Shown here piece after piece: positions 22,510 to 32,965 of a stretch of 64,000 bases of DNA. How positions within the stretch are numbered: the first letter of the stretch is position 1; each line of letters starts with the position of its first letter. The notes under the pieces were generated by a model, which saw nothing but the letters and a program-made list of their open reading frames with translations, was not told the origin of the DNA and made no database searches. Location: positions 23,297,189 to 23,361,188 of the forward strand of contig JAJEKV010000001.1 in NCBI GenBank assembly GCA_021234155.1. Direction: 5' to 3'. The stretch is from Isoetes taiwanensis (lineage: Eukaryota > Streptophyta > Lycopodiopsida > Isoetales > Isoetaceae). Made by a program: the position numbers and the translations under genes.

Positions 22510-24040
22510 TTACCTTACTGCCCCACTTGCTAAGATTACAGGCCTCGGCTTGGACTTTAATGATTTCAACTTCAACATTTCAACCATTCTTGGGGATGCA
22601 AAGTTGTGGCTACTTCCTGAGTCTATCAGGACTATGAAAGACTTGGCCTTGGCCTTCCCTGCTGTGGAAATTACCTTATACTGGTTCTCAGCTTGTTCTA
22701 TATCTATGGCGGCCAAAATGTGACACTCACCCTGAATATAGTCGCGGGCTGCCTCGCCGTCGTCGTCAGACGGAGTGTCCCATCCACCCAACTCCGCTAA
22801 CGCTGCGCTCATGACGAAGGGGCAGTTCGCTGTCCTATGGCCCGCCTGGAAGCATCTGAAGCAAAGCTGCTTCTCTATGCACTCCTGTCTCTTCTCCTTG
22901 GGCATGGCTTGCAAGAAGGACCGCACTGCTTTGGAGTAATTTGACCCCTCCTGCTTGTCCTTGAAGGACACCTGCTTCTTTTCCTGTTGCTTCCCATGGT
23001 TGCCACTATATGGGGCTTTAGCTGGACCTGGACTGGCTGTTCTAGGGCTATAACTCTCTGTTGCTTTGCCTTTATCCTGATAATACTGCTGCCTCTGCCC
23101 GCTGTTCTGAGGCCCCGTTCCTTGCAAGCTTATTGCCTTAAATTCTGCTTCTGATACTGTCTTGGGGTTTATTGCCCTTACAAGCTTGCGTATCTCCTCA
23201 TTCAATCCTTCAATATAGCTCTCCACAGTATGTTTTTCGCTCAACTTTGGCACATAAAGTCTCAGCCGCATGAATTCCTCTGTATATTTCTGAATTGATT
23301 TGTTGCCTTGCTGCAACCTGTAGAACTGCTGCATCATGTTGGACTTGTGTTCCCTTGGGACGTAATGGCGCTTGAAAGCTTTAACAAACTTTCTGAACCT
23401 GCAACCATCCCTGCTTAAGCCATGGGCCTTGGCATACCCCTTCCACCAGATGCGTGCTGCTCCCTTCAGGTTGGCTATTGCCACCCTGCCTTTGTCCTTG
23501 TCCTTCATACCATAGGCGTTGCATATTCACTCATCTCATCGAGCCAAGCCTCTGCTTCCATGCCCGACCTGCTCTCGCCTGAGAATTGCTCGAGCTTCCT
23601 GGCCTTCCATACGTTTCCCAATGCAGAGTCTACCTTCTTCTGGTAATCCGAGGTTCTCGTCTCCTTGTGTCTGTCGTCCCTTCGGACCTGCACTTGTTCA
23701 ACCTCTTCCTCGGAATCAGAGTCTGAGTCCGAGCTTGAGTCGGAGGATTCCGTGCTGGGGGGCCTCCTTCTCTTGCTCCTCCTCTTGTCCTTTCATGCTT
23801 TCTGAGCTGATGCTTGTGGCAACTGAGCGTTGCCCTCCGAACCAACTCCTGCTTGTGCCGCTAAGAAAGCCTTTATCTGCTCGAGGTCCGTCCTCATCTG
23901 TGACATTTCCTCCTCTGGGGTCATGGGCCCAAATGCCTCATACAGGCTCCTTGCCGGGTGCGGCCTAGGCGGACTCTGTTCTTCCCTATGGTTTCGCCGT
24001 TGTTGTTCTGCTGATCCTGTGCCTCTAGCTGCATGCACAA
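22510..24040 (-). pseudogene. gag: Chromovirus gag and protease start
   Basis: The N-terminal part (about 24038-23793) includes EEMSQMRTDLEQIKAFLAAQ, a likely coiled coil. A Ser/Asp/Glu-rich linker (about 23760-23700) follows in another frame, then QFSGESRSGMEAEAWLDEM and, after another shift at about 23505, LKGAARIWWKGYAKAH and QQFYRLQQGNKSIQKYTEEF of the gag core. One zinc knuckle CFRCFQAGHRTANC and the protease site FIVLIDSGSSHNFAS are in frame 23508-22510. Three frame changes are visible. No clear ATG is certain; the upstream candidate lies near 24050. Confidence 0.85.
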
Positions 24041-24205
24041 GTAGGTCATGGCTATATGGTTAGTTTTATTTGTTCTCTTGCATTATATATGTTTGTTGGT
24101 ATAGTTGTGGAACAAATTACATCAACAAAACATTTAAAGTGCAAAAGAAATTATATTTATATTATATAATATCTTAATACAAGGCCTCCGGGGTCAAGAG
24201 TCTAA
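24041..24205. other. Short AT-rich spacer between accessory gene 2 and gag
   Basis: 165 bp, very AT-rich (TATTATATAATATAAATATAA in minus-strand view). It could hold polyadenylation signals for the accessory gene or a start for gag, but no palindrome of the type found upstream of the accessory genes is present. Confidence 0.4.
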
Positions 24206-25733
24206 CTATTCTTGAAATCGCCGGTAGGATGGGTTATCCTCTAGAAATTTCTTAACTTGGGCCGTTCCTATCGAGCGTCCCAAGTTCCTAAGGACATTGG
24301 TTGACGTCCCGCCCTGTAAGGCTGTCACCAACTCCTCTACTCTGTGGTCGGAGGTGTAGGCCGCGGTTACTGCCAATCTTCCCTGCCGTCGGTAGGGCAC
24401 GGCGAAGTCGAAGAGGTCAAGTGCCATCGCTCTCTTGACTAAGACATCATAGTCGACGTTTGCAGCTATTCGAGCATGCTTGCCAAAGCCAGAGAGTGCA
24501 ATGAGCATGAACACTCCTTCTTCACCCCGGGGACTGAATTTGTAGTGTATCACCGCTATTCTCCCATCTAGCAGCAGGGGAAGGTAGTACCTCAGTGACC
24601 TGTCATTGTGTGTTGCTGATGACTCTCCACCTGCTTGCCCTCCCGCTCTATGCCTTCCGGCGAATTCATCGACCTCTACCTCAGTCATTTCTTGGTAGTC
24701 TCTAATTGTCGAGTCGACTCGCCTGATGTCGATTCCTGTTCCTCTTGCGCGAGGTGGTGTCGAAGAGCTCGGCATCAAAATGCTCGTGGTCTTGCCGCGG
24801 ATTCCCATCTGTTCCTGGATGGCGTAGAACTCCTCCTCAGATGGCAGTTCTCGAGCTTCCATAATTTGCCTTATGTTGCTGTAGGCCTGGATGTCCGAAG
24901 TCGACTCTCCTGTATAGGTGTCGGTTTCTCTCACTTGAAGCGGAAAGTCGGAGACTCCGCGGACGATGAAGTCGTCCAAGTCTGGTTGCTGCCGTAGTTG
25001 GTGCAGCAACTCGTCAAGCCGGAACTCTCTCTCCCTGCATTTGGGGAGATTCTGAATATCGCTGAGGAGCAGATACTCCTCACCGTCAATGATGATGGGG
25101 GCTAAGCTTGTGATGCCTAGCCCAAGTGGGGGAGCGACTCTGAGTGCTTGGCGGCTCCGCTCGAAGTTGGTTAGCTCCTCTTCTGCTTGCCGCCGTTCTT
25201 CCTCTGGGTCGAGCTCCGTGTACTCTTCCTCGTCCGATTCTTCTTCTTCTGTCCTTCCTTCCTGCTCTTGCTGGTACTGCAAAAGCATCTGTTCTGCTGC
25301 TGAGGATGCTATGGGGTCCAGTTCCATGGGAGGAATAGAGGTTTCCCCCATTGGGTTTTCAGCACGGTGGGAAAGGAAAATGGCTAAGGCGGCGGTGTTA
25401 GGAAAAATACTTGGTCCTGTCAACTGTCAGGACCATGTAATCTGGCAACCTCTGTGCCTTGTTGGTCAAGTACTTGGCAATGTTCGGGACATCACCCAAG
25501 GCTGCTTGAAGGGATGGGCGGGAAACAAAATAGCATGTGCAAGGGGGTAGCTGCACTAGGGAGGGTCCTACCCTAGCTTGGTACTCGGCTAAGACTTGCC
25601 TATATGCTGGGGTTGCTTGCAGAGTTGCTTGGACATCTATCTCTTTTCTAAAGACTCGGAAGATGTCGTTGACATCGGCCTCGGCAGCATGGGCACTGGC
25701 GTTGTACCATCGCCTGAAGTCAGCAGTTGCCAT
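24206..25733 (-). pseudogene. Accessory gene 2 of the chromovirus, unknown function (about 509 codons, one frameshift)
   Basis: I do not recognise this protein. It starts MATADFRRWYNASAHAAEAD (ATG at 25733) and runs to KYF, where a run of five T puts it out of frame. A 1-nt shift leads into frame 25400-24206 ending SYRRFQE. Visible features: a helical N-terminus; an acidic Glu-rich stretch (TEEEESDEEEYTELDPEEE, about residues 150-170); a globular-looking C-terminal half with RSLRYYLPLLLDGRIAVIHY, EEGVFMLIALSGFGKHARI and MALDLFDFAVPYRRQG. No zinc, helicase or protease motif is seen. It has its own TATA box and the same paired palindromes upstream as the H3-like gene, so both are probably separately transcribed accessory genes of one element. 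Confidence 0.6.
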
Positions 25734-25845
25734 GGATCTAGGGAAGATGAGACTAACAAACAGATGCAGGAGCGCCTCAGGGAGCTGAAAGATCGCCTAA
25801 CAGGTCAAGAGCAAACTTGTAGGGTACTAAGTGAGAAATGGGGAC

Positions 25846-25855
25846 CTATTTATAG
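25846..25855 (-). promoter_or_regulatory. TATA box of accessory gene 2
   Basis: CTATAAATAG on the minus strand, 112 bp before the ATG at 25733. The identical decamer stands 100 bp before the H3-like ATG, and both are followed by a GGTCC/GGACC and CCCCATTTC context. This supports a real, shared promoter design. Confidence 0.65.
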
Positions 25856-26040
25856 AGAAGGGAAAAACCTAATTTTTGGATGACCTAGAAATTTATTGGG
25901 GTTGGGCAATTCTGACCTATTAGGAGGTCTAAATGAGGATTTGAAGGTACTTTTGGGGCTTGAGCATGTTAAGATCAGCTAATGAACCTATTGCAACAAA
26001 CTAGAGGTCATTTGGATATGGCATGGTGGAGAAAATAGAG

Positions 26041-26107
26041 GTCTCACACGTTGCACCCAGACCAATAATGAACTTTTCATTTTCGGTCCTGGCGCGACGT
26101 GTGAGAC
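26041..26107. repeat. 67-bp palindrome, copy A
   Basis: Imperfect inverted repeat. The outer arms are GTCTCACACGTTGCA and its near complement GCGACGTGTGAGAC; the inner arms are ACCAATAATGAA and TTCATTTTCGGT around a CTT loop. It lies 308 bp upstream of accessory gene 2 and 199 bp from copy B. Confidence 0.85.
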
Positions 26108-26239
26108 ATTGACTCTAATTGGGTTAAACTTGTCCAATTTGGGTGATGTAAGGGTCTAATTCTGCTAAACTCATCGAGTTAGGCAGAATTGGCCCCTTAT
26201 TTGGTCGAGTTGGAGCTGTTTTGGTCACTTTGGTCCATG

Positions 26240-26306
26240 GTCTCACACGTTGCGCCCAGGCCAATAATGAACTTTTCATTTTTGGTCCTGGCGCGACGTG
26301 TGAGAC
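26240..26306. repeat. 67-bp palindrome, copy B
   Basis: Same unit as copy A with few substitutions (GCGCCCAGG in the left arm). It lies between the stop of the H3-like gene (26451) and the start of accessory gene 2. Could be a regulator-binding site, an RNA hairpin or a tiny foldback insertion. Confidence 0.85.
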
Positions 26307-26450
26307 ATCCTCTCAAATTAGCTTAAAGTGTCCCTTTTAACTAAAACAAAAGCCAGAATTCAATAACTTAACTTAATTAAGTAAGATTAGACATATTATT
26401 TAGCCAAAAACTCTTTACATTAACAAAAATTTTCTATTATTTACAAAATT

Positions 26451-27302
26451 CTACGGTCGCTCTCCCTTGATGTAGCTAGCAAGATGCATGTCCTGCTTCA
26501 TAAATTTCACTCTCTTCGCATGAACTGTGCAGGCTGTCGAATCTTCAAAATGTTGCACCAGTTTTTGCTCTGTTGCCTCTTGCAGGGCCAGCAACATCTC
26601 GTCCGTCACCCTCATATCCGTATTGTACTCTTGGATCACCTCTCGAACTAGGCGGGCAAATGGTGCACGGGGGTTCAAGAAGCCGAAGCTTCTCTGAAAA
26701 TGCCTGATCTCTCTCAGGGCTTTCCTCTCGCTCTCCTTCCTGCCGGTTCTCTTCTTGCCTGGTGGTCTAGGAGGCTTGGGCTTCTGTGGTGGTGGCTTCA
26801 GTGTCTGGCTCTTCGTCGGATGTCCACCTTCGATGACCCGTACTCTGTTCTCCTGATAATATGTGTTGTATGCCTCCCACTTCGCCATGAAGACGTTGTG
26901 CTCCCTTAGCTTCTTCTGATAGACCTTGACGGGGTCTATCACATACGCCTCTCGGGCTGGCCGCGACGCTTTGTTCCTGTCCCACGTCGGGTATGGTGGG
27001 GGCTTCTGCGGCTGCCCGGGCTGCTCCGGGTCAGGTATTGCCTGCTCATCAGCTGGGGGTTTAGAAGAGCTTCCACCTTCGGTGTTGGGGATGAAGTCTT
27101 CATCTTCAGAGTCATCGGAGGAGGGCGGGGGCTGGTCAGCTGATCGTTCGGTGATGATGACCTTGGGGTTGGGGGTCTTTATTCGTTTAACTTTCACGAG
27201 TTTTCTTTTGCCCACCATCACGAACTTCCCCTTCTTCTTCTTCAGCTCCTCGGCTGCTTTGGCCTCCTCCTCTTCGTCCCTCTTTCTTTTCTTCTCTGCC
27301 TT
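26451..27302 (-). pseudogene. H3-like accessory gene, C-terminal part with histone fold
   Basis: Open frame ending GERP at 26451. The last ~90 residues align along the whole histone H3 core: REIRHFQRS (alphaN), PFARLVREVIQEYNTDMR (alpha1/loop1), LLALQEATEQKLVQHFEDS (alpha2), CTVHAKRVKFMKQDMHLA (loop2/alpha3) and the GERP end (H3 has GERA). By eye about 40% of positions match canonical H3. Before the fold are a Lys-rich segment, an acidic Ser/Asp stretch (SSDDSEDEDF), a Pro-rich linker and a helical segment (VYQKKLREHNVFMAKWEAYN). The tail belongs with 38928-38324; the two parts are separated by Gypsy3. The H3 alpha1-loop1 region is neither lengthened nor clearly CENP-A-like, so centromere function is not implied. 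The present copy is interrupted and has a stop at 27351-27353. Confidence 0.85.
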
Positions 27303-27479
27303 CTTCTCCCGACGGCGTTCTTTTGCTTCGTGCTTCTTTATCCACGCCGCTTATTCCTCCTCTTTGGCTGGCTCGAGCCTCGGCTCTCCCTGTTCTTCCT
27401 GCTCCTCGGCCTCCTTCTCTCGAATCCAAGCTTCGAGTTGCTCCTCGATGGTTGGCTCGGGAGTCGGCTGCCTCTGCTC
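27303..27479 (-). repeat. 177-bp duplication flanking Gypsy3 (left copy)
   Basis: Part of the H3-like coding region, repeated at 38324-38500 on the other side of Gypsy3 with one difference. Here the codon is TAA (27351-27353); in the right copy it is TTA (Leu). It encodes IREKEAEEQEEQGEPRLEP and a KKHEAKERRREK stretch. Confidence 0.9.
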
Positions 27480-28063
27480 TGGGTTCGGGTTCGGGAACTC
27501 CTGCAAGACAGCCTTCTGTGAGAACCCGTGGATCTAACAGGAGAATCCGGGGACTATGTCACGCGGGATTTGCAAGAAAACAAAGGAAAGGGAAAAGAAA
27601 ACAAAAGAACAATGAGACAACAATGATAAGCTTCCTTGATATCAATGATGATGATACATGAGCTCTCGCAACCGAGAGAAAACTGAAGTGAGACAAGACT
27701 CAAAACTCATCTAAAAACTCATGTGCTAGCTCTACTCATATATATAGTACAATGGCCTCTGGCCCAATATAGACACTCTGACTGATTTCGGTGCCGACTC
27801 CTGGAAGGAGGCCTGATTTGCAGGAATGCAGGCGGTGCCTCTTGAAAAGCCTGAAATCACGCTGACGCTGACGCGGGCGGTGACGGGCCGTCACTTGTCT
27901 GAGCGCCGCCTCTTGGTAGCGGACGCACTTTGACTGCGTGGTCTGCTGCTTGGTCTTCTGCTGGGCCTTTGACGACTGACCCGTGCCTGACTGTGGATCC
28001 TTGGACTTGACCTGGTCCGTCGTATGCATGAATAGTCCTGTACCAGGAGGCACAGGACTAACA
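27480..28063 (-). repeat. Gypsy3 3' LTR (outer end truncated)
   Basis: 584 bp, repeat of 37733-38323 minus the terminal TGTTTGGGGTC (plus-strand view), with a 6-bp TTCGGG duplication near its edge. It contains a TATATATAG box near 27740. Confidence 0.9.
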
Positions 28064-28075
28064 CTCCCCCCCACC
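28064..28075 (-). other. Gypsy3 polypurine tract
   Basis: GGTGGGGGGGAG in element orientation, directly before the 3' LTR terminus TGTTAGTCC. Confidence 0.85.
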
Positions 28076-28171
28076 AAATGACACTCAGTCTGAAGAAAAG
28101 GAGGAAGTGCTTCCGAGGGCGGGAAACCAGCAGTCTGAAAGTGATCCTCACGGGAATGAGGACGGGCGCCA

Positions 28172-31100
28172 TTATGGTAATGGGCAATGGTCCTGGCATG
28201 TTTGAAGAGCATCAGGAGTGTTGAGCCCAAGGGCAGGATCTGCATCAATGAGGAAGTGAGAGCGCACCATGTCCTCCAGGGCAGCATGGGCGTCTAAAGG
28301 AACAAACTGGCACTCCATGAGAAGGCAGGTCTGAAGACCGAAGGCACTGACACTGGCATTCGGGTTGCAGTAAAAAATTGGACGCTGCCGATTTAAGGAG
28401 CTTACCAGGATGCATCTGAGAGCAGCACAGAAACCAGCTTGACGATGGACTGAAGGGTCGGGTGAGGTGGCGGCATGCTGCAAGAAGGTATCAAGGCCAT
28501 GAAGAGCATCAGCAGGACGTTGCCAACCACGCTCATTAGCGATATAGATCCAATTCTCAGTAGTGTCCAAGGTGGCATTATCCTCCCAATCAGAGCGTCT
28601 GACAAATCGGGGATCCCACCGGAGATCCGTCGAGATCTGAGGCGGGGTCGACCCAGCGTGGCCATCCATGACCTTCGTCCAAAAGGGAAGACGCCAGTCA
28701 GAGGTAAGAAACCGGGGGCATGGAGGGGCACCCAGTGAAGCATACGGAGAAGGAGCCATGCCCGTGGGCGTGGGCTGCTGAGCCTGCTCCCTGAATTCAC
28801 GTACAAGGTCGGGATCAAAGAGCTTTGCACCATCTATCCCATTCAGAAGTAGAGAGCTGAGTATAGACAGGAGGACTATCCCATCCCGTGGGTACTGTCT
28901 TGCTATCCAGAATGGCACGCAATTGATTGTAGCCTGCCAAATGCTGCATATAAACTTGGGCAAACGGAAGATCCTCAGGATGCCCAAGATTCTTTCGCAC
29001 CTGTTCCAACGTTTCAGCTTGCCAGAGAGGTAAATGATGAGCAAGCTCTGGCATGTACTCCTGATGAAGGGCGTGAGTCCGATCATGATCTGCCAGATAG
29101 GGGTTGTTATCCAAGAGCAGCCATTGAACCTGTGAGTCACCCTAAAAGTTCTGATGTGGCCCGTCGCGGAATTTGTCCTGGGTATCAGTGAGATAGAAGT
29201 CATGGAAGATGTACACCATTGGCTGGACAACTCGGAAGGTGATTAAATCAGGGTCTGCACAGTGAAGGAGGTCGAAGACCAAAAGGGCACAGAGCAAACC
29301 TTTGTCTGCTATTGAGAGGTCCGGCCAGATCCGGAAAAAATCCTCACTGCGCAGGGGGACATCAACCTGACCATCGGCGGCGTACCACTTGAAAAGAAAG
29401 TAGTGGCGTCGGGCAACCACATAATCTAGGTAACTGGAAGGAATAGCAAAATCCACAGACGTGTGGATACCAAGATTAAAGTAGCCTTCCTGTTTGGTTT
29501 GGGCCTCTTCAACAGATTGGACAGCTTGCTGGAGCTGATTTTCAAGATCGCGGATCCGGTTGGCCTTTTCTAACAGAAGACGTGACTGATCACAGACCCG
29601 TTTCTGAGGAAGCATGGCCTGTGAAGAGGATTGCCCGGGAGTATTGAGGCGCAATGTGGCAATCTCGGCGTCATCAACAATTTTCTGTTTCTGAGCCTCC
29701 ATAAGCTGAGCCTGGAGAGACGTCAATTGAATGGTCAGCGTGGAAAGCTGAGCCTCCAAGGAGGTGAGGCGAGTATCACGCTCAGTCAGATCATGAACTT
29801 GAGTGCGGTAAGTCTGAGAAAGCTCTGCATACAAGGTGTCAAGCTTAGCAATGTCTTTCTCCTTGTCACCCAGGAGGGCGTCCTTTGTCTTGTTCTGCTC
29901 TAACAATTCCTGAATGGTGGTTTGTAACTGAGCCTGCTGATCAGCAAGTAGGCTGTTCTGATCGTGGGCAGTCTTGAGATCCTCACGGGCTCGTAAAAAG
30001 ACCTCGTGCTTTTCTTGAAGCTGTGTCTCCAGAGTGTAAACTTGCGTGATAGAAGCTTGAAGGTCGCGGTGAAGCGTATCTGAGGCCTCCAGGGACGCTT
30101 GAACCCCATTCATGAGAGCTTCCTGTGATTCTTGCAACTTGAGAGCAGCAGCTTGAACATCCTGCTGATATTGATATAGGAGCTGGCGAGGATGTGGAGG
30201 TGGAGGGCCCTGTTGTGGCCGTGTTTGGGATGTCTGAGAGACATGACGAGAAGTGGAGGGCGTGGCTTCAGAGGAGGAAGAGGAAACAGTGACATGCGTG
30301 TGGTTTTGTTGAACAGGAGCAGGAGAAGGTTGGCGTGAAGGTGCAGCCTGTTGGTTTTGAGGAAGTGAATGTAGAGATTGCTGAGTGGAGGCATGAGAAA
30401 TGGAAGGGGACACAGGAACAGGAAGATAATGACGAATAAGAGCTTGAAGATGGCCACCCACCGAAACTTCAGAGACAGACGAGGGGGTAGCCCGAAGGCG
30501 ATCAACTTCTTGTAGGAGTCTGTAGAACAACATTTGTGGCCAATCAAGAAAGTGAGTGGAGCAGATAGCGGTGAGAACCACATTGTAGAAGGGTTTATTG
30601 ATATGGGTGTTCTTGATAGAATACCCAAGGAATTTGCGCCATAAAAATTTGACAAAAGTTTCATGGGGCCTTGCGATATTTGTGAGGCGATGCATGTTCG
30701 CTTGATATGGAACAGCGCCAAACTCAGTGACATCTATGTCCTGTAAAGCGGCCCAAGATAAAGAAGGTGTTTGCAAAGGAATATGGAATACCTCAGAAAT
30801 CAGGGGCTGAGTAAGCAAGATCGTGGTGCCATCGACCACAGTAGCATATCCTTCTGGGCGATTGACGATATTAGCAACAAACTGCTTCAATTGGTCTGGA
30901 TTTGGTGCCGGAAGGTCCATTTGGGAGAATTCATAAAGCTTGTGGCGTTCCGCAACTTCCCGACTCGGGCCAACAAGGGCGTCCCGAAAGGTGGGCGTCA
31001 AGAAAGACACAGACTCGAAAAGAGCCGGATCCCGTGGAGTAGAAGCTTGAAGGGTCAAAAATTTGGGTGCAGGAACCATGGTGAAAAACGTCGGAGAGGA

Positions 31101-31202
31101 ACCGGAAGGATGATCTTGAGAAGGCGGAGAGCGGAGAGCGGAAGACGAAAACACAGATAGGCGAAAGGGTTTTAGGGCGCGCAAGTGTTGGCGAAGGGGC
31201 AT
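28172..31202 (-). pseudogene. Gypsy3 envelope-position ORF (plant transposon-type protein with coiled coil)
   Basis: Lies after integrase and before the 3' LTR, where Athila elements carry an env-like ORF. Possible starts are 31202 (MPLRQHLRALKPF) or 31079 (MVPAPKFLTL). The N-terminal domain (about 31020-30480; TTILLTQPLISEVFHIPLQT and FLWRKFLGYSIKNTHINKPF) resembles the 'putative plant transposon protein' domain of such ORFs. A Ser/Pro/Gln-rich linker is followed by a long coiled coil (about 30200-29500; AQLQTTIQELLEQNKTKDAL). The C-terminal domain (YFLFKWYAADGQVDV) continues after frameshifts near 29145 and 28820 to a stop at 28172. I see no signal peptide or membrane span, so a true envelope role is unlikely. 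Confidence 0.6.
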
Positions 31203-31494
31203 GATGAGGGCTAACCTGCAACCGTTGATGATGCCAGGTGGCGACAGATGCGAAGTAGGCAATTGAGAGGCAAAATTTTGGCTAAGTCCCCAAACGGTAA
31301 AGGGAGAAGCAAGGAACGATGGTGATGAGACGTGAGAGAATGATCGGATGTGACAGCTGGCGAAAGGACACACATTAATGTTCGACGGGCGTGAAAAGAA
31401 AGAATGTCATTTAATGCGGGCAACTCGAAGTGGGATCTCATTAAAACGAAGAAACAGCCTTGCATTGCAACCATGTTGGCGAATTTTCTGATTG

Positions 31495-31533
31495 GTCCAC
31501 GTGGACAGGGAGGTCTTCGGTTGGCTATATAAG
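31495..31533 (+). promoter_or_regulatory. Candidate promoter: G-box and TATA box
   Basis: GTCCACGTGGAC (31495-31506, G-box core CACGTG) next to an ATTGG (inverted CCAAT) and followed by TATATAAG at 31526-31533. It points towards the antisense small ORF; the TATA core reads nearly as well on the other strand. Confidence 0.45.
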
Positions 31534-31562
31534 ACGAACAGGGAGCGAAACGGAGACATCCG

Positions 31563-31829
31563 ATGGCGCTCAGTATGTCTGCTGCTGGACTGCACGATAA
31601 GTGCACTATGCCTTCCAACTGCCTGGAGTGGATTACCTGTAAAATGGACTGCCTGGACCTCTGGCGGTGCCACAATCGTGGCATTGCTATGGACGGGTGG
31701 TGTGCCGGGATGGCGGAGCATCCCGATCCCCTGACTAACGGGATGGAGGTGGTGATTCATCTGCGCTGGGATCCGGAGCAGAATTACTACCACATCCTGC
31801 GTATCACCTCTGCTCCGAACCCGGAGTAG
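31563..31829 (+). CDS. Small Cys-rich ORF antisense to Gypsy3, unknown function
   Basis: An 88-codon plus-strand frame inside Gypsy3, between integrase and the envelope-position ORF. It starts MALSMSAAGL and has six Cys in the first half (positions about 15, 20, 26, 30, 36, 47) with WRCHNRGIAMDGWC, then a regular C-terminal half (GMEVVIHLRWDPEQNYYHIL). The TATA box ends 30 nt before the first ATG; the second ATG (31575) may be the better start. Some Tat-type elements carry antisense ORFs in this region, but I do not recognise this protein. It may be a chance open frame; the promoter motifs raise its likelihood. Confidence 0.4.
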   Translation: MALSMSAAGLHDKCTMPSNCLEWITCKMDCLDLWRCHNRGIAMDGWCAGMAEHPDPLTNGMEVVIHLRWDPEQNYYHILRITSAPNPE

Positions 31830-31966
31830 AGGGTTTTCTCCTTAGGATGTAGTAGATAGGGCGCTCAACCTGTTTTTGTAAATAGGGCTCTGCCCATAGC
31901 GGAAATAGATGGGCTCTGCCCACATTTTGTAAAAATTCCACCTATATAATATAAATATGCCGCCAG

Positions 31967-32962
31967 TTAGTCACTATCTGTTGTGTCTTTGTCTGGAACA
32001 GCATCTGTTGTATGATTGTCACTTTCTGTTGTATGAAATTGTTTGAGGCGAAAGCCATTAACTAGTGTAGGTAATGGAGTTCCATCTAATTCAGCCAGCT
32101 TGAAAACACTGGGTTGCACCACTTGAACAATTTGATAAGGGCCAAGCCATCGAAACTTTAACTTGCCCGGAAAGTTTTTGTAACGAGAATCATAAAGAAG
32201 AACCAAATCTCCTTCTTTGAATGTTTTGGTCTTAATACGTTTGTCATGTAAAGATTTTTGCAACTGTTGTCCATGAAGAACACGAATGTAAGCATCACGT
32301 CTAAGTTCATCCAACTGTTCCAATTGATAAACCCTTTCTTTGAGTGCAGCAGACGGATTATGGGTTGTAGCTAGTTGAAAACGGAGAGTTGGAAGAATGT
32401 ATTCAAAAGGTATGAGAGCTTCTTGACCATAAACCAATTTGAAAGGAGTGTGACCAGTAGCTATTTTGAAACAAGTATTGTAAGCCCAAAGAACAGTAGG
32501 AAGCTTGTTTTGCCAGTCAGTGCGAGAAGCGTCACAAATTTTCTTGAGAATTGTGACCAGAGTTTTGTTGGTGCTTTCAGCCAAACCGTTCCCTTGAGGA
32601 TAGTAAGGTGTGCTCTTGTGATGATGGATCAGTAGATAATCCGTTAGCTCCTTTATGGTATGATTGATAAAATGGACACCTCGATCACTGACCAGCTCCG
32701 TGGGACAGCCAAAAAGCATGATGATTTGCTGATAGATGACCTTGGCGGTGCTTGCCGCAGTGTTGTCTGGAAGTGCGCAAGCTTCCGCCCATTTGGTAGC
32801 GTAGTCAGTGAGAACCAAAATGTAGCGGGCACGGGTGTGCCGCGCAGGCGGATCAATGGGTCCCACAAAATCCATCCCCCATTTGCTGAAAGGAAGTGGC
32901 GTGGCGACCGGCGTCAATGGAAGAGCCGCCACGGGCGTGGAGCCTTCCCACCGCGCCGACAA
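31967..32962 (-). pseudogene. Gypsy3 integrase core and C-terminus
   Basis: Catalytic triad present: GMDFVGP, VSDRGVHF and GNGLAESTNK. The C-terminal module has KEGDLVLLYDSRYKNFPGK and RWLGPYQIVQV, and the ORF ends DKDTTDSD. The zinc finger lies upstream in the previous, out-of-frame segment (about 33140-32960; GHFHGDTTTHKILLAGYFGP), so the integrase is broken between the two. No chromodomain follows, unlike the host chromovirus. Confidence 0.88.
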
Positions 32963-32965
32963 GCA

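Noticed and set aside
23519-23968. Plus-strand open frame of 149 codons opposite gag
   Set aside because: Shadow of the minus-strand gag of the chromovirus; Ser/Pro-rich composition mirrors the acidic linker on the coding strand.
26451-26730. The H3-like fold as a centromeric H3 (CenH3)
   Set aside because: Loop1 is not lengthened and the core follows ordinary H3 spacing; divergence alone is not evidence for centromere function.
26926-27537. Plus-strand open frame of 203 codons, Ser-rich
   Set aside because: Antisense of the H3-like gene; the Ser/Phe runs are the complement of Glu/Lys-rich coding sequence.
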